DNA from: Anderseniella sp963698275
GTDB lineage: Bacteria; Pseudomonadota; Alphaproteobacteria; Rhizobiales; Aestuariivirgaceae
NCBI GenBank assembly: GCA_963698275.1
Contig: CAVOQE010000004.1
Coordinates: 124,001 to 188,000 of the forward strand
Direction: 5' to 3'
Length of the DNA stretch: 64,000 nt
Shown here: positions 8,804 through 16,334 of the stretch, piece after piece
Layout: the number at the start of each line of letters is the position of its first letter
How positions within the stretch are numbered: the first letter of the stretch is position 1
Made by a program: the position numbers and the translations under genes
Notes under the pieces: generated by a model
Told to the model about the DNA's origin: nothing
Databases searched by the model: none
Seen by the model: only the letters and a program-made list of their open reading frames with translations

Positions 8804-9415
8804 ATGACAAACAAAACGGCAATACCTCAAGCTTTGCGTACAGGTTTTGCGGTGTCAGCGCTTGCGCTGCTCCCGGTATTTTCCTGGCAAGCTCTCGACG
8901 CACGATCATCGGTAACCGTGGCGGCTCCCGCTGCCGCGACTGCCGCGCGCTCCGGAACGGTTATCAGAAAGTCCAAACTGACCTGGGGCCACACCAAATC
9001 TGACCGCCTGACTGGTCAGCGCGCCGTTCGGTTGCAAGCTGCCAGGCGGGTCACCGCGGAGTTTCAATCTGACAAGGCAGACCGCGAAACCATGCCGAAG
9101 CTCTCGCCGGTCGTGCTTCCCGAAGAGTTTGCTGACTGGCTGGTTCCAGGCAAAACCGGTACCGGTGCCGCCCGCATTATCGATTTTGCGGCGCGCAAAT
9201 CCAGTGACAACCGAAAAGCCTGCCAGTCGCGCCATGACGCCATAGTGAGTGCTTTTGCAATCAAGCACGCACGCGTCATGGCAGACCAGCCGGTCATGTT
9301 CCAGTCGAGTATCTGCGCAAGCAATGGTGAAATTGTCATTACCTGCTTCGGCACCAGTGCAACGATTTCTCCGCGCAGGGTACACCCGGGCGGACGCTGC
9401 TCAAAGCACGGCTGA
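8804..9415 (+). CDS. Hypothetical exported protein downstream of tadD-like gene
   Basis: A 203-residue protein with a likely signal peptide (basic start, then GFAVSALALLPVFSWQALDA). The mature part is basic, with a conserved-looking C-terminal portion holding cysteines in KACQSRH, SSICASNG and VITCFG and a last one in the C-terminal tail, which suggests disulfides in the periplasm. The ATG at 8804 is preferred because it lies just after the TPR lipoprotein stop, giving a 7-bp gap and the export signal at the N-terminus. No family is recognised. Opposite-strand frames overlap it, but only this frame gives a coherent signal peptide and operon spacing. Confidence 0.62.
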   Translation: MTNKTAIPQALRTGFAVSALALLPVFSWQALDARSSVTVAAPAAATAARSGTVIRKSKLTWGHTKSDRLTGQRAVRLQAARRVTAEFQSDKADRETMPKLSPVVLPEEFADWLVPGKTGTGAARIIDFAARKSSDNRKACQSRHDAIVSAFAIKHARVMADQPVMFQSSICASNGEIVITCFGTSATISPRRVHPGGRCSKHG

Positions 9416-9443
9416 TTTCCAAGGTTGCAAGCAGGGTGTGGAT

Positions 9444-9854
9444 TCACATGCCCTGCGAGGGACGTTCGCTCTCCCATTCAACCTGGTTGGTGAGCAGCTG
9501 TCTGATCTGGTGAATAATGAGGATGGTTACAAATATCTCGCCACCATCCTCCAGAACGCCCACCAGCACGCAGAGCAAATCCGGCGTCGCGCAGACTTTT
9601 TCATGAATGCTATCGACCAGAACGCCGAACAGGCCAAACAACATGATGAGGCAGGAGAAGACGATAAACTGCTTCTTCACCGCTGCGGTCGCCGCGAAAA
9701 ACCGCACTACGAGCAGGCAGCCCAATAGTCCGCCTACAACAGCAAGATATGTGATTTCACCCACTGTGCGTTTGGAGAAAAACCTTAATTCGGTGGGTAT
9801 GACATACCTGCCCAGAAGCCAGCCGGCTCCCTGGATCATCAGGCTGGAGATCAT
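9444..9854 (-). CDS. Small integral membrane protein
   Basis: The predicted 136-residue protein has about four hydrophobic helices (e.g. TYLAVVGGLLGCLLVV, FIVFSCLIMLFGLFGVLV, VTILIIHQI) and no recognised domain. It converges on the exported-protein gene at 8804. No good ribosome-binding site precedes the ATG at 9854. The frame stays open upstream to the TAG stop of the HupE-type gene, with no other start codon between, so it may be translated by coupling or may begin at the internal ATG at 9839. It could be a hypothetical gene co-transcribed with the permease-like gene. Confidence 0.55.
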   Translation of the reverse strand: MISSLMIQGAGWLLGRYVIPTELRFFSKRTVGEITYLAVVGGLLGCLLVVRFFAATAAVKKQFIVFSCLIMLFGLFGVLVDSIHEKVCATPDLLCVLVGVLEDGGEIFVTILIIHQIRQLLTNQVEWESERPSQGM

Positions 9855-9893
9855 GAGGGTTGCTGTGCCTAAAAACTCGACGCCGGCCTGACC

Positions 9894-10532
9894 CTAGACA
9901 ATGCCGGGGAAGATCAATCCTTCAACGCGCTCAAACAGGAAGGCAAAGCCGACACCAGCTGCAACGCCGCCGGCCACCCGCAGGCTGACAGATGCCGCAT
10001 TTGCGCCATCCCATAGCAGTTTTGCCAACATGCCCGCGCCAAGTGCGATAGCGTACTGAGTAACGAGCAGGCCACCGAGATAGGCCAGCAAGGGTGTGCT
10101 TTCCGCTCCCACGATTGCACTGCCATAGGCTGCGCCATGGAACAGGCCGGCGGTGGCGAACAGGCCAACAGCGACCGGCATGGTGAGTTTGCGGCCAGAC
10201 AACACGATGGCGCCGATCAGTGTGGCGGACCCTGCCACCATCAGTTCAATCATTGGAACGGCGATGCCGTTATAGGTCGCCAGCACGCCGATCATGGACA
10301 CTGCCAGAAATGCCAGAGGGGCGGTTGCCAGCCGGCCCATGGCCACGGCGGCAAGTGCCATTGCAACGATAAACGCCAAATGGTCGATACCCAGCATCGG
10401 ATGGCCGATACCGGACAGAACACCGTGGGCAAATGTCTCAGGTGTGCCGCCGCCAAGTGGATGATGGGCAAGTGCCGGGCTTGCCGTGCCGACAAGTCCG
10501 CCAAGAAAAATCGCTGCCTGGTAAAATCTCAT
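9894..10532 (-). CDS. HupE/UreJ-family membrane protein
   Basis: A 212-residue protein with a cleavable signal peptide (ending SPALA) followed directly by HHPLGGG and, about 25 residues on, HPMLGIDHLAF. The His-rich HPxxGxDH pattern is the metal-binding hallmark of HupE/UreJ proteins, which move nickel or cobalt. About six further hydrophobic helices follow. The ATG at 10532 is preferred to the upstream frame because it makes the signal peptide N-terminal and has AGGAAGG about 11 bases upstream. No hydrogenase, urease or cobalamin genes are in the window, so the metal and the client are open. An unrelated-looking small membrane protein follows. Confidence 0.8.
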   Translation of the reverse strand: MRFYQAAIFLGGLVGTASPALAHHPLGGGTPETFAHGVLSGIGHPMLGIDHLAFIVAMALAAVAMGRLATAPLAFLAVSMIGVLATYNGIAVPMIELMVAGSATLIGAIVLSGRKLTMPVAVGLFATAGLFHGAAYGSAIVGAESTPLLAYLGGLLVTQYAIALGAGMLAKLLWDGANAASVSLRVAGGVAAGVGFAFLFERVEGLIFPGIV

Positions 10533-10655
10533 CTTGTAACTGGCCTTCCTGTTCAAGCCAAAAGGTATCGCTTGGAGAAAGGTTAGCAGGCCCATGTGGT
10601 GGCGCCAAGACGGTGTGAGGTGACTGGTCGCGACGGCGCATTCCACTCGACAGAA

Positions 10656-11804
10656 TTATTCGCTTCCCTTGGTATAAGCCAGTTTAAGGCCGGAGGCGTC
10701 GGGCAGGTCGATCCCGGACTTCAGCAGGTTCAGATGTGTCAGGAAGGTGTCGATCTTGCCGACCTCGAGTTCCTGCAGTGCCAGTTCGGCTCCCAGCACC
10801 GCAGCGCGGGTTTGGGCAGACAGGGAAGACGTCACGCCGGTTGCCTGGGGCGCCTGCTTGTCACCTGTAGCCTTGAGTTCAGCGGTGATGGATTTCAGGT
10901 GGACGATGTGAGCCAGAAACTGTTGCTTGAGTTTCTGTTGTTTCGAAATCTCCAGATCAATGGTTCGCCGGGAAACCAGAAGCCGAAATTTGGCATCGAG
11001 CCTGCTCAGTTCAGCGGCTGCAAGCGCAGGCATGGTTTGGTGGAGCGACGGTGTCACCGGATCCGCCCATGCCCGGGTCTCGTCTGGAACGGTTTGCGGG
11101 GGCGCAACCACGGCTTGCTGGCTGGCGGGTTCGCCTGCTTGAGTGAAGCTGCCGGATGCCAAAGACACGGCGCTGATTGTGCCCAGGCACAGAAAAGCCG
11201 ATGCGGCGGCGGCTATGACCGGTCGCGTGACAAAGCGCCTTGTCAGTTGGGTCCAGTAGAGCTGCGGGGATTTGAATCGGATTTCACCGGCCATTTCCAG
11301 GGCAGTGCTGCGGTATCCGGCGACCTTTTCGCCAATGCGCTGTGACCCTGTCTCAGCCTTAATGACAGGCGTTGTGGCAGTGTTGACCGTGGCCGCGACA
11401 GGGAGGCTGACGGGCACGGTCCGGTTTGCCCGGCCAACAACGGTATCGATAATCTGTTGCGGACTTGCCGGGCTGGCCAGCACCTGATGCACGCCTTCAA
11501 TGGCTTCAATTTCTGTCCGGCTGCCGGGCGGGGCTACGACAATCAGGTGTTTTATCCTGTTGACACCTGCCAGCAGCACCAGCTTCAGCCCGCGGCTTTC
11601 CGTCGGCAGGGACTGATCGACCACGGCGCACTCGATATCATTGTCTTCGATGAGCATGAGCAGATCATCGATTGACCGCATGTGACGTGCCCGCACCGGC
11701 ACATCATGATCCATGACTGCTTCCGACACCTGCTTCATGGCAGCGCCAACGAAGATGGTTTCCATCACCCGAGACGGGTTTTGCGTACTGGTTTGCGTGG
11801 GCAT
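10656..11804 (-). CDS. Membrane-anchored protein with receiver-like N-terminal domain and coiled-coil C-terminus
   Basis: The 382-residue protein is not recognised as a named family. Residues about 15-125 look like an atypical receiver fold (ETIFVGAAMKQVSEAV, DIECAVVDQSLPT, HLIVVAPPG, VHQVLASPASPQQ), as in CpaE-type N-termini, but no P-loop follows. A single hydrophobic helix at about 195-215 (VIAAAASAFLCLGTISAVSL) is followed by a Pro/Ala-rich linker and a long helical, probably coiled-coil region at about 265-365. So a cytoplasmic sensing domain would sit on a single-pass anchor with a periplasmic coiled coil. It is a lone gene near the split pilus locus; a link to pilus polarity is speculation. 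Confidence 0.7.
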   Translation of the reverse strand: MPTQTSTQNPSRVMETIFVGAAMKQVSEAVMDHDVPVRARHMRSIDDLLMLIEDNDIECAVVDQSLPTESRGLKLVLLAGVNRIKHLIVVAPPGSRTEIEAIEGVHQVLASPASPQQIIDTVVGRANRTVPVSLPVAATVNTATTPVIKAETGSQRIGEKVAGYRSTALEMAGEIRFKSPQLYWTQLTRRFVTRPVIAAAASAFLCLGTISAVSLASGSFTQAGEPASQQAVVAPPQTVPDETRAWADPVTPSLHQTMPALAAAELSRLDAKFRLLVSRRTIDLEISKQQKLKQQFLAHIVHLKSITAELKATGDKQAPQATGVTSSLSAQTRAAVLGAELALQELEVGKIDTFLTHLNLLKSGIDLPDASGLKLAYTKGSE

Positions 11805-12147
11805 GTCGCGCCGTTCCCCTGTAGTCCCTGACGTTCATGGGCGAGTTGCCATGACTGCCAAATTCCCCGACACAGTGGCTTGAATCTTTTGTTAATAGGT
11901 AAATTCAATTTTTAATTAATCCGTTTCGGCGGCATTGTTGAAATCGTGATTAATGCAGCTCTAAAAACTATGGTTAAGCAAAGAGTAATGGGTGTCTGCG
12001 ACCGGTCCCGAGCACCCGAAACAGCAGGTGCACAATGTCATCACCGGCAAATTGAAATTCTGCATCCGGCAGTATGGCAATTGTCGCATCCATGTCGGTA
12101 TGATACCGGTTCGTCTTGAGATAATGATTTCGAGTTGGGAGCAGTTT
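11805..12147. other. Intergenic gap with no assigned gene
   Basis: This 343-bp gap lies between divergent genes. It contains an AT-rich stretch at about 11885-11930 that probably includes promoters. I see no RNA gene, repeat or supported small open frame. A long frame from 11992 merely extends the DM13 gene upstream without a ribosome-binding site. Confidence 0.4.
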
Positions 12148-12615
12148 ATGCGCTGGATCATATTGTCTGCCACACATGTTGCAGTGCTTGCAGCGGGCTT
12201 TGCGCTCGGGGTGTACACATTGCCCATTCTCACAGCGCCGGAGAGCCTGGACAGGGAAATGCTGGCGACGACCGCCAGGAGTGCAGTTTTCAAAGCCAGT
12301 TTCACACGCGACCTCAAGGGAAGCGATTTCCTGCATTGGGGCGAAGGCAGTGTCAGTCTGACACCGGGCAAAATTGTTCATGAAGGCGAATTGGCACCGG
12401 GCCCGGACTACAAGCTGTATCTCGTCAAGCAATTCGTTGAAGACGAGGCGCAATTTCTAAAGGTCAAGCCGGACGCGCAACTGATCGGTGATGTGAAGAC
12501 CTTCGACGGTTTTCTTCTGGATGTGCCGCAAGGCGTCGACATCGGGTCATACTCGACTGTGGTTGTCTGGTGTGAGGCGTTCGGCGAATTCATCACTGCT
12601 GCCAAATATCAATAG
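12148..12615 (+). CDS. DM13-domain exported protein
   Basis: A 155-residue protein with an N-terminal signal or anchor helix (ATHVAVLAAGFALGVYTLPIL) and a DM13 domain over the rest: GEGSVSL near 68, the motif ELAPGPDYKLYLV, then IGDVKTFDGFLLDVPQG and VVVWCEAFGEFI with its conserved single Cys. DM13 domains are proposed to take part in electron transfer or redox chemistry in the periplasm; the function is not settled. The ATG at 12148 follows TTGGGAGCAGTTT. An alternative ATG at 12124 adds eight residues. It stands alone, with no obvious partner. Confidence 0.8.
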   Translation: MRWIILSATHVAVLAAGFALGVYTLPILTAPESLDREMLATTARSAVFKASFTRDLKGSDFLHWGEGSVSLTPGKIVHEGELAPGPDYKLYLVKQFVEDEAQFLKVKPDAQLIGDVKTFDGFLLDVPQGVDIGSYSTVVVWCEAFGEFITAAKYQ

Positions 12616-12731
12616 CCCGCTTTGCTAACAGACGGCTGGTATGCTTTGCGCTGTCCGGACCTGTCAAAGAAGTTCTGGCGGGTCCGGATGCCGGGTTGGG
12701 TTGGTTGCGGTGGAAAATGAGCCTGTACGGC

Positions 12732-13040
12732 TCACATTTTCATTGTTTCGGCAATTTCAATGGTGCCGTGTTCAAGGTGCGGGCAGCCCTTGGCCATCTC
12801 GATGGCCGCATCCTTTGTATCTGCCTGCACCAGCGAGAAGCCGGACAACGGGTTTGATCCGCCGTCGCTTGTCACACCGGATGAGCTGACCGTGCTGGAC
12901 TTGCCGACCGGATGGCCCGGATTGACCATGGCGTCTCCGAGACCGGCCATCCAGGCTTCCCATCTGGCCATGAGTTTTGCGCCTTCTTCCGGTGTGTCGG
13001 GCATTTGTCCACCATGATAGGCAAAAACGAACTGGGGCAT
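12732..13040 (-). CDS. YCII-related (DGPF-type) small protein
   Basis: The 102-residue cytoplasmic protein has the YCII-like dimeric alpha/beta barrel (ferredoxin-like) pattern: start MPQFVFAYHGGQMP, the WEAWMAGLGDAMVNPG segment that aligns with the family's conserved region, and DAAIEMAKGCPHLEHG near the end. Proteins of this DGPF subgroup commonly sit beside SRPBCC and ECF-sigma or ArsR genes; their reaction is unknown. GGAGAAGATCAA precedes the ATG at 13040. The upstream SRPBCC gene ends 35 bp before it, so the three genes arsR-SRPBCC-YCII form one likely operon. Confidence 0.8.
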   Translation of the reverse strand: MPQFVFAYHGGQMPDTPEEGAKLMARWEAWMAGLGDAMVNPGHPVGKSSTVSSSGVTSDGGSNPLSGFSLVQADTKDAAIEMAKGCPHLEHGTIEIAETMKM

Positions 13041-13075
13041 TTGATCTTCTCCTGGTTTGGGGTTGGGAATTTGGA

Positions 13076-13516
13076 TTAAGATTGCAGTTCCGGGAATTGT
13101 TCCAGTTTTCGCAGCGACGACGTCCATCCCTGCTTGTGGTTGGCGGCTGCTTCTTCGTCTGTGAGACCGGAATGGGTCAGCACAAACACGGTGCCGCCGT
13201 CGCCATCCGGGCTCACTTCGAACAGCACGCGGGTCTCATGGCCGCGCTGGTCCTTGTCGTCATGCCAGCCCCAGGTGAACTCGACCGTATTCGGCGGGTC
13301 TATTGCCACCACCTCACCGCTCATCTTGTGCAGGGCGCCTTCAGAGTTGACCAGTGTCGACGACCAGGCACCGGGCCGCGACAGGTCCAGATTGTGCTCC
13401 TTCATGGCGACCCCTTCCGGGCCCCACCATTTCAGCAGATGCTCGCTCCGGGTCACAAATGCGAAGACGGTTTCAGGTGCAACGGGAAATGTCCGCTCGA
13501 TTTTCACAACGCTCAT
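13076..13516 (-). CDS. SRPBCC (AHSA1-type) domain protein
   Basis: A 146-residue START/Bet-v1-like protein of the AHSA1 subfamily. It begins with the usual strand (KIERTFPVAPETVFAFVT), then HLLKWWGPEGVAMKEHNLDLSRPGAW and the VEFTWGWHDD and THSGLTDEEAAANHKQGW segments. Such proteins bind hydrophobic ligands and very often sit directly behind an ArsR repressor, as here, where the start overlaps the arsR stop by 4 bp. The ligand is unknown. It is probably controlled by the ArsR protein through the palindrome at 13845-13888. Confidence 0.87.
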   Translation of the reverse strand: MSVVKIERTFPVAPETVFAFVTRSEHLLKWWGPEGVAMKEHNLDLSRPGAWSSTLVNSEGALHKMSGEVVAIDPPNTVEFTWGWHDDKDQRGHETRVLFEVSPDGDGGTVFVLTHSGLTDEEAAANHKQGWTSSLRKLEQFPELQS

Positions 13517-13833
13517 AGATCATCATCTTTCTGCAGCAAGGCAGCTTCCAGCCGGTCCAGGCTTGTCTGCCAGAATTCGCGATAGGTCATCGCCCACTCG
13601 CCGATTGCCTGCACAGCCTGCGGGCGGACCGAGTACATCCGGCGCTGCTTGTCGATGCGCTGTTCGATAATACCGGCTTCACGCAATACTTTCAGATGGC
13701 GCGAGATGGCCGGCGGCGAAATGAGCCCAACATCCTGCAGGTTTCCTGCCGGCAGTTCGCCTTCCTTCAGCAGCTTTTCGACAATCGCAAACCGCGTTGC
13801 ATCGCCGAGCGCGGCAAATGTGTCATGTATCAT
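13513..13833 (-). CDS. ArsR-family transcriptional repressor
   Basis: The 106-residue winged-helix regulator has the ArsR helix-turn-helix LISPPAISRHLKVLREAGIIEQR-type recognition region near residues 37-60, preceded by FAALGDATRFAIVEKLL. It lacks the cysteine CxC metal site of ArsR proper and resembles the SdpR-like class that pairs with SRPBCC proteins. It is the first gene of the arsR-SRPBCC-YCII unit and is probably autoregulated through the nested palindrome directly upstream. The inducer is not known. Confidence 0.88.
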   Translation of the reverse strand: MIHDTFAALGDATRFAIVEKLLKEGELPAGNLQDVGLISPPAISRHLKVLREAGIIEQRIDKQRRMYSVRPQAVQAIGEWAMTYREFWQTSLDRLEAALLQKDDDL

Positions 13834-13844
13834 GGCGGGCTCTT

Positions 13845-13888
13845 CTTTAATTTCGAATTACGTTAATTAACATAAATAAAAATTAAAG
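13845..13888 (-). promoter_or_regulatory. Nested palindromic operator candidate upstream of arsR
   Basis: Two inverted repeats share exactly the same centre (between 13866 and 13867): an inner perfect 10-bp palindrome GTTAATTAAC at 13862-13871 and outer 9-bp arms CTTTAATTT (13845-13853) and AAATTAAAG (13880-13888). The block ends 11 bp before the arsR start and is AT-rich, as expected for a promoter overlapped by a dimeric repressor site. The assignment to this ArsR protein is inference from position. Confidence 0.6.
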
Positions 13889-14018
13889 ATTGTCAACACC
13901 GGATGCTGAAGTGAACTGCGCTGTCACGCAGGCGTATCGGGGTTGGGCTGCAAAATCAGTGTTGCATCCTGCGTTTTGTTTTCATAAGTTCTTGTTCTAA
14001 AATAAAAACAGAAAAAAC
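13889..14018 (+). promoter_or_regulatory. Upstream region of tupB
   Basis: The gap between the arsR operator and tupB ends in an AT-rich segment (13978-14018) with TTTTGTTTT and AAAATAAAA arms near 13975 and 14000, an imperfect inverted repeat that could serve a regulator such as the convergent helix-turn-helix protein at 16335. No strong ribosome-binding site precedes the tupB ATG. No riboswitch is recognised. Confidence 0.35.
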
Positions 14019-14732
14019 ATGATTATGCAGGATTTTGCAGAAGCATTTCGGCTGGCATTCGGCCTGGTGGCAGCGATGGACGCGGATCTGGTTGAGATCA
14101 TTGGCCTGTCACTGCGTGTCAGTCTGACGGCTGTGCTTGTTGCAGCCGTGCTGGGGATGCCGCTTGGCGCGCTGCTGGCCACGGTGCGGTTTCCCGGCCG
14201 CAGCGCGGTGGTGATCGTCGTCAACGCGCTGATGGGCCTGCCGCCTGTGGTGGTCGGCCTGCTGGTCTACATGGCACTGTCGAACGCAGGGCCACTTGGC
14301 TTTCTGCAGTTTTTGTACACGCCGGCGGCCATGATCATCGCGCAATCCATTCTGATCACGCCGATCGTGGCAGCGCTGACCAGGCAGATCATTGAAGCCA
14401 TGAACTTTGAATATGCAGAGCAGTTTGCCTCCCTGTCGGTGCCCTGGCACACCCGCATCGTCGCTTTGATAAGCGATGCAAGATACGCCTTGCTGACCGT
14501 GTTGCTGGCAGGGTTTGGGCGCGCCATCGCCGAAGTCGGCGCGGTCATCATCGTCGGCGGCAACATCGCCCATCTGACCCGGGTCATGACCACGGCCATT
14601 GCGCTGGAAACCTCCAAAGGCGACCTGGCGCTGGCGCTTGCGCTTGGTATTGTGCTGCTTGTCATTGCGCTGGTGGTCAACGCGGCCGTGATGAGCTTGC
14701 GCGCCGGCGCGGAAAGCCGGGCCCATGCTTGA
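14019..14732 (+). CDS. tupB: Tungstate ABC transporter permease TupB
   Basis: A 237-residue inner-membrane permease with five or six hydrophobic helices and the BPD_transp_1 coupling loop EAMNFEYAEQFASLSVPWH. The helix segments GLPPVVVGLLVYM and GFGRAIAEVGAVIIVGGNI are typical of tungstate permeases of the TupB/WtpB type. Together with TupC and TupA it would import tungstate for tungsten or molybdenum enzymes. The gene order here is B-C-A. The end overlaps tupC by 8 bp. A second ATG two codons in is an alternative start. Confidence 0.87.
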   Translation: MIMQDFAEAFRLAFGLVAAMDADLVEIIGLSLRVSLTAVLVAAVLGMPLGALLATVRFPGRSAVVIVVNALMGLPPVVVGLLVYMALSNAGPLGFLQFLYTPAAMIIAQSILITPIVAALTRQIIEAMNFEYAEQFASLSVPWHTRIVALISDARYALLTVLLAGFGRAIAEVGAVIIVGGNIAHLTRVMTTAIALETSKGDLALALALGIVLLVIALVVNAAVMSLRAGAESRAHA

Positions 14733-15459
14733 CCAGCCCATGGCAAAATCTGCAAGTCAGTTGCCTCTCGCCGTCGCCGGGCTTTGCTTCAGGGCAGGTG
14801 GCGCGACACTGATCAACCAGCTTGATCTCGTTTTGACCGATCACGGCGTCACGGTGGTGATGGGACCGAACGGGGCCGGCAAGAGCCTGCTGGTGCGCCT
14901 GCTGCACGGGCTGATCGAACCGCAATCAGGCAGCATCACCTGGAATGGCCAGGACTGTGGCCAGGCCACCAGGCTGCGCCAGGCGATGGTGTTTCAGAAA
15001 CCGGTTTTGTTGCGCCGGTCTGTTGCCGCCAACGTGGATTTTGTCCTGAAGCTCAAGGGTGCCTCGAACCGGGAGCGGCTGGACCAGTTGCTGGCGCAGG
15101 CAAACCTGCTGGACAAGACAGGCCAGCCGGCACGGGCCTTGTCGGGCGGCGAGCAGCAGCGCCTGGCACTGGCGCGGGCTCTGGCCAGTGATCCGGACGT
15201 GCTGTTTCTGGATGAGCCCACCGCCAGCCTCGATCCATCGTCGACCGAGGCCATCGAAACCGCCATTGCCCAGGCAAGCGGGCGCGGTGTGAAAATCATC
15301 CTGGTCACCCATGATGCCGGCCAGGCCCGCAGGCTGGCCAATGACGTGGTGTTCATTCATCGCGGTGCCGTCATCGAACACTCAGGCGCAGAGGCGTTTT
15401 TCAAACAACCGGCCAGTATCGCCGCGCGGGATTATCTCGCCGGAAAACTGGTCATCTGA
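14725..15459 (+). CDS. tupC: Tungstate ABC transporter ATP-binding protein TupC
   Basis: A 244-residue ATPase with Walker A GPNGAGKS near residue 48, signature LSGGEQQRLALARAL near 140, Walker B VLFLDEPTASLDP and the H-loop ILVTHD. It lacks the C-terminal TOBE extension of molybdate ModC, in line with TupC. It overlaps tupB by 8 bp; an in-frame ATG five codons in (at 14740) is an alternative start. tupA begins 21 bp after its stop. Confidence 0.87.
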   Translation: MLDQPMAKSASQLPLAVAGLCFRAGGATLINQLDLVLTDHGVTVVMGPNGAGKSLLVRLLHGLIEPQSGSITWNGQDCGQATRLRQAMVFQKPVLLRRSVAANVDFVLKLKGASNRERLDQLLAQANLLDKTGQPARALSGGEQQRLALARALASDPDVLFLDEPTASLDPSSTEAIETAIAQASGRGVKIILVTHDAGQARRLANDVVFIHRGAVIEHSGAEAFFKQPASIAARDYLAGKLVI

Positions 15460-15480
15460 TCGTGAAGGAAAACAGTTGCA

Positions 15481-16324
15481 ATGAAACTGAAAAAGATCGG
15501 TTTTCTGGCCGTGGCCACAGTGTGCGCCAGCTTCGGGTCAGCCGTGCCCGGTCACGCGCAAGACACATCGATCATCGTTCAGTCGACCACGTCGACCCAG
15601 AACTCAGGCCTGTTTGACCACATCCTGCCGATGTTTGAAAAGGCCTCCGGCATCAGGGTGAATGTTGTCGCCGTCGGCACCGGACAGGCCATCAAGAATG
15701 CCCGCAACTGCGACGGCGATGTGCTGTTCGTGCATGCAAAACCGGCCGAGGAGACGTTCGTTACCGAGGGCTATGGCGTGAAGCGGTTTGACGTCATGTA
15801 CAATGATTTCGTCATTGTCGGTCCGGCATCCGACCCGGCAAAGGTTGCAGGCCGCAATGATGCAGCCGGATCACTGAAGGCGATTGCCGACGCAAAAGCC
15901 ATATTCGCCTCGCGCGGCGACGATTCAGGGACCCACAAGAAGGAACTCAGCCTGTGGAAGGACGCCGGCGTTGATGTGCAAGGCGGCAAGCGGCACCTGG
16001 TATCGCGAAACCGGCTCCGGCATGGGCGCCACCCTCAACGCCAGCGTCGGCATGGGCGCGTATGCCATGACCGACCGCGCCACCTGGATTGCGTTCAGGA
16101 ACAAGGCAGAGTTCAAGATCGCGGTCGAGGGCGACAAGGCGATGTTCAACCAGTACGGCATCATCCAGGTCAACCCGGCCAGGTGTCCGAACGTGAACGC
16201 GGACGCGGCGAAAAGCTTTGTTGACTGGATCATCACCAAAGACGGGCAAAGCGCCATTGCCGCGTACAAGCTCGACGGCAAGCAGCTGTTCTTTGCCAAC
16301 GCGGCAAAGGAAGGCGGGTCATAA
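15481..16324 (+). pseudogene. tupA: Tungstate-binding protein TupA, interrupted by a one-base frameshift
   Basis: The periplasmic binding protein begins with a signal peptide (ending PGHA, AQDTS) and TupA motifs IIVQSTTSTQNSGLFDHILP, AVGTGQAIKNARNCDGD, and SRGDDSGTHKKEL. At codon 166 the frame breaks: reading resumes one base further on with KAASGTWYRETGSGMG and runs to the stop at 16324 (TDRATWIAF, EGDKAMFNQYGII, DWIITKDGQ). Dropping the C at 15979 restores DVKAASGTWY and a 280-residue protein of normal family length. The rest of the gene is perfectly coding, so this is either a very recent mutation or a sequence error. Without repair the importer would lose its binding protein. Confidence 0.88.
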
Positions 16325-16334
16325 AGCTCGCCTG

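Noticed and set aside
13889..14018. Molybdate/tungstate riboswitch before tupB
   Set aside because: The 130-bp leader has no recognisable Moco or oxyanion riboswitch pairing; only weak AT-rich repeats are seen.
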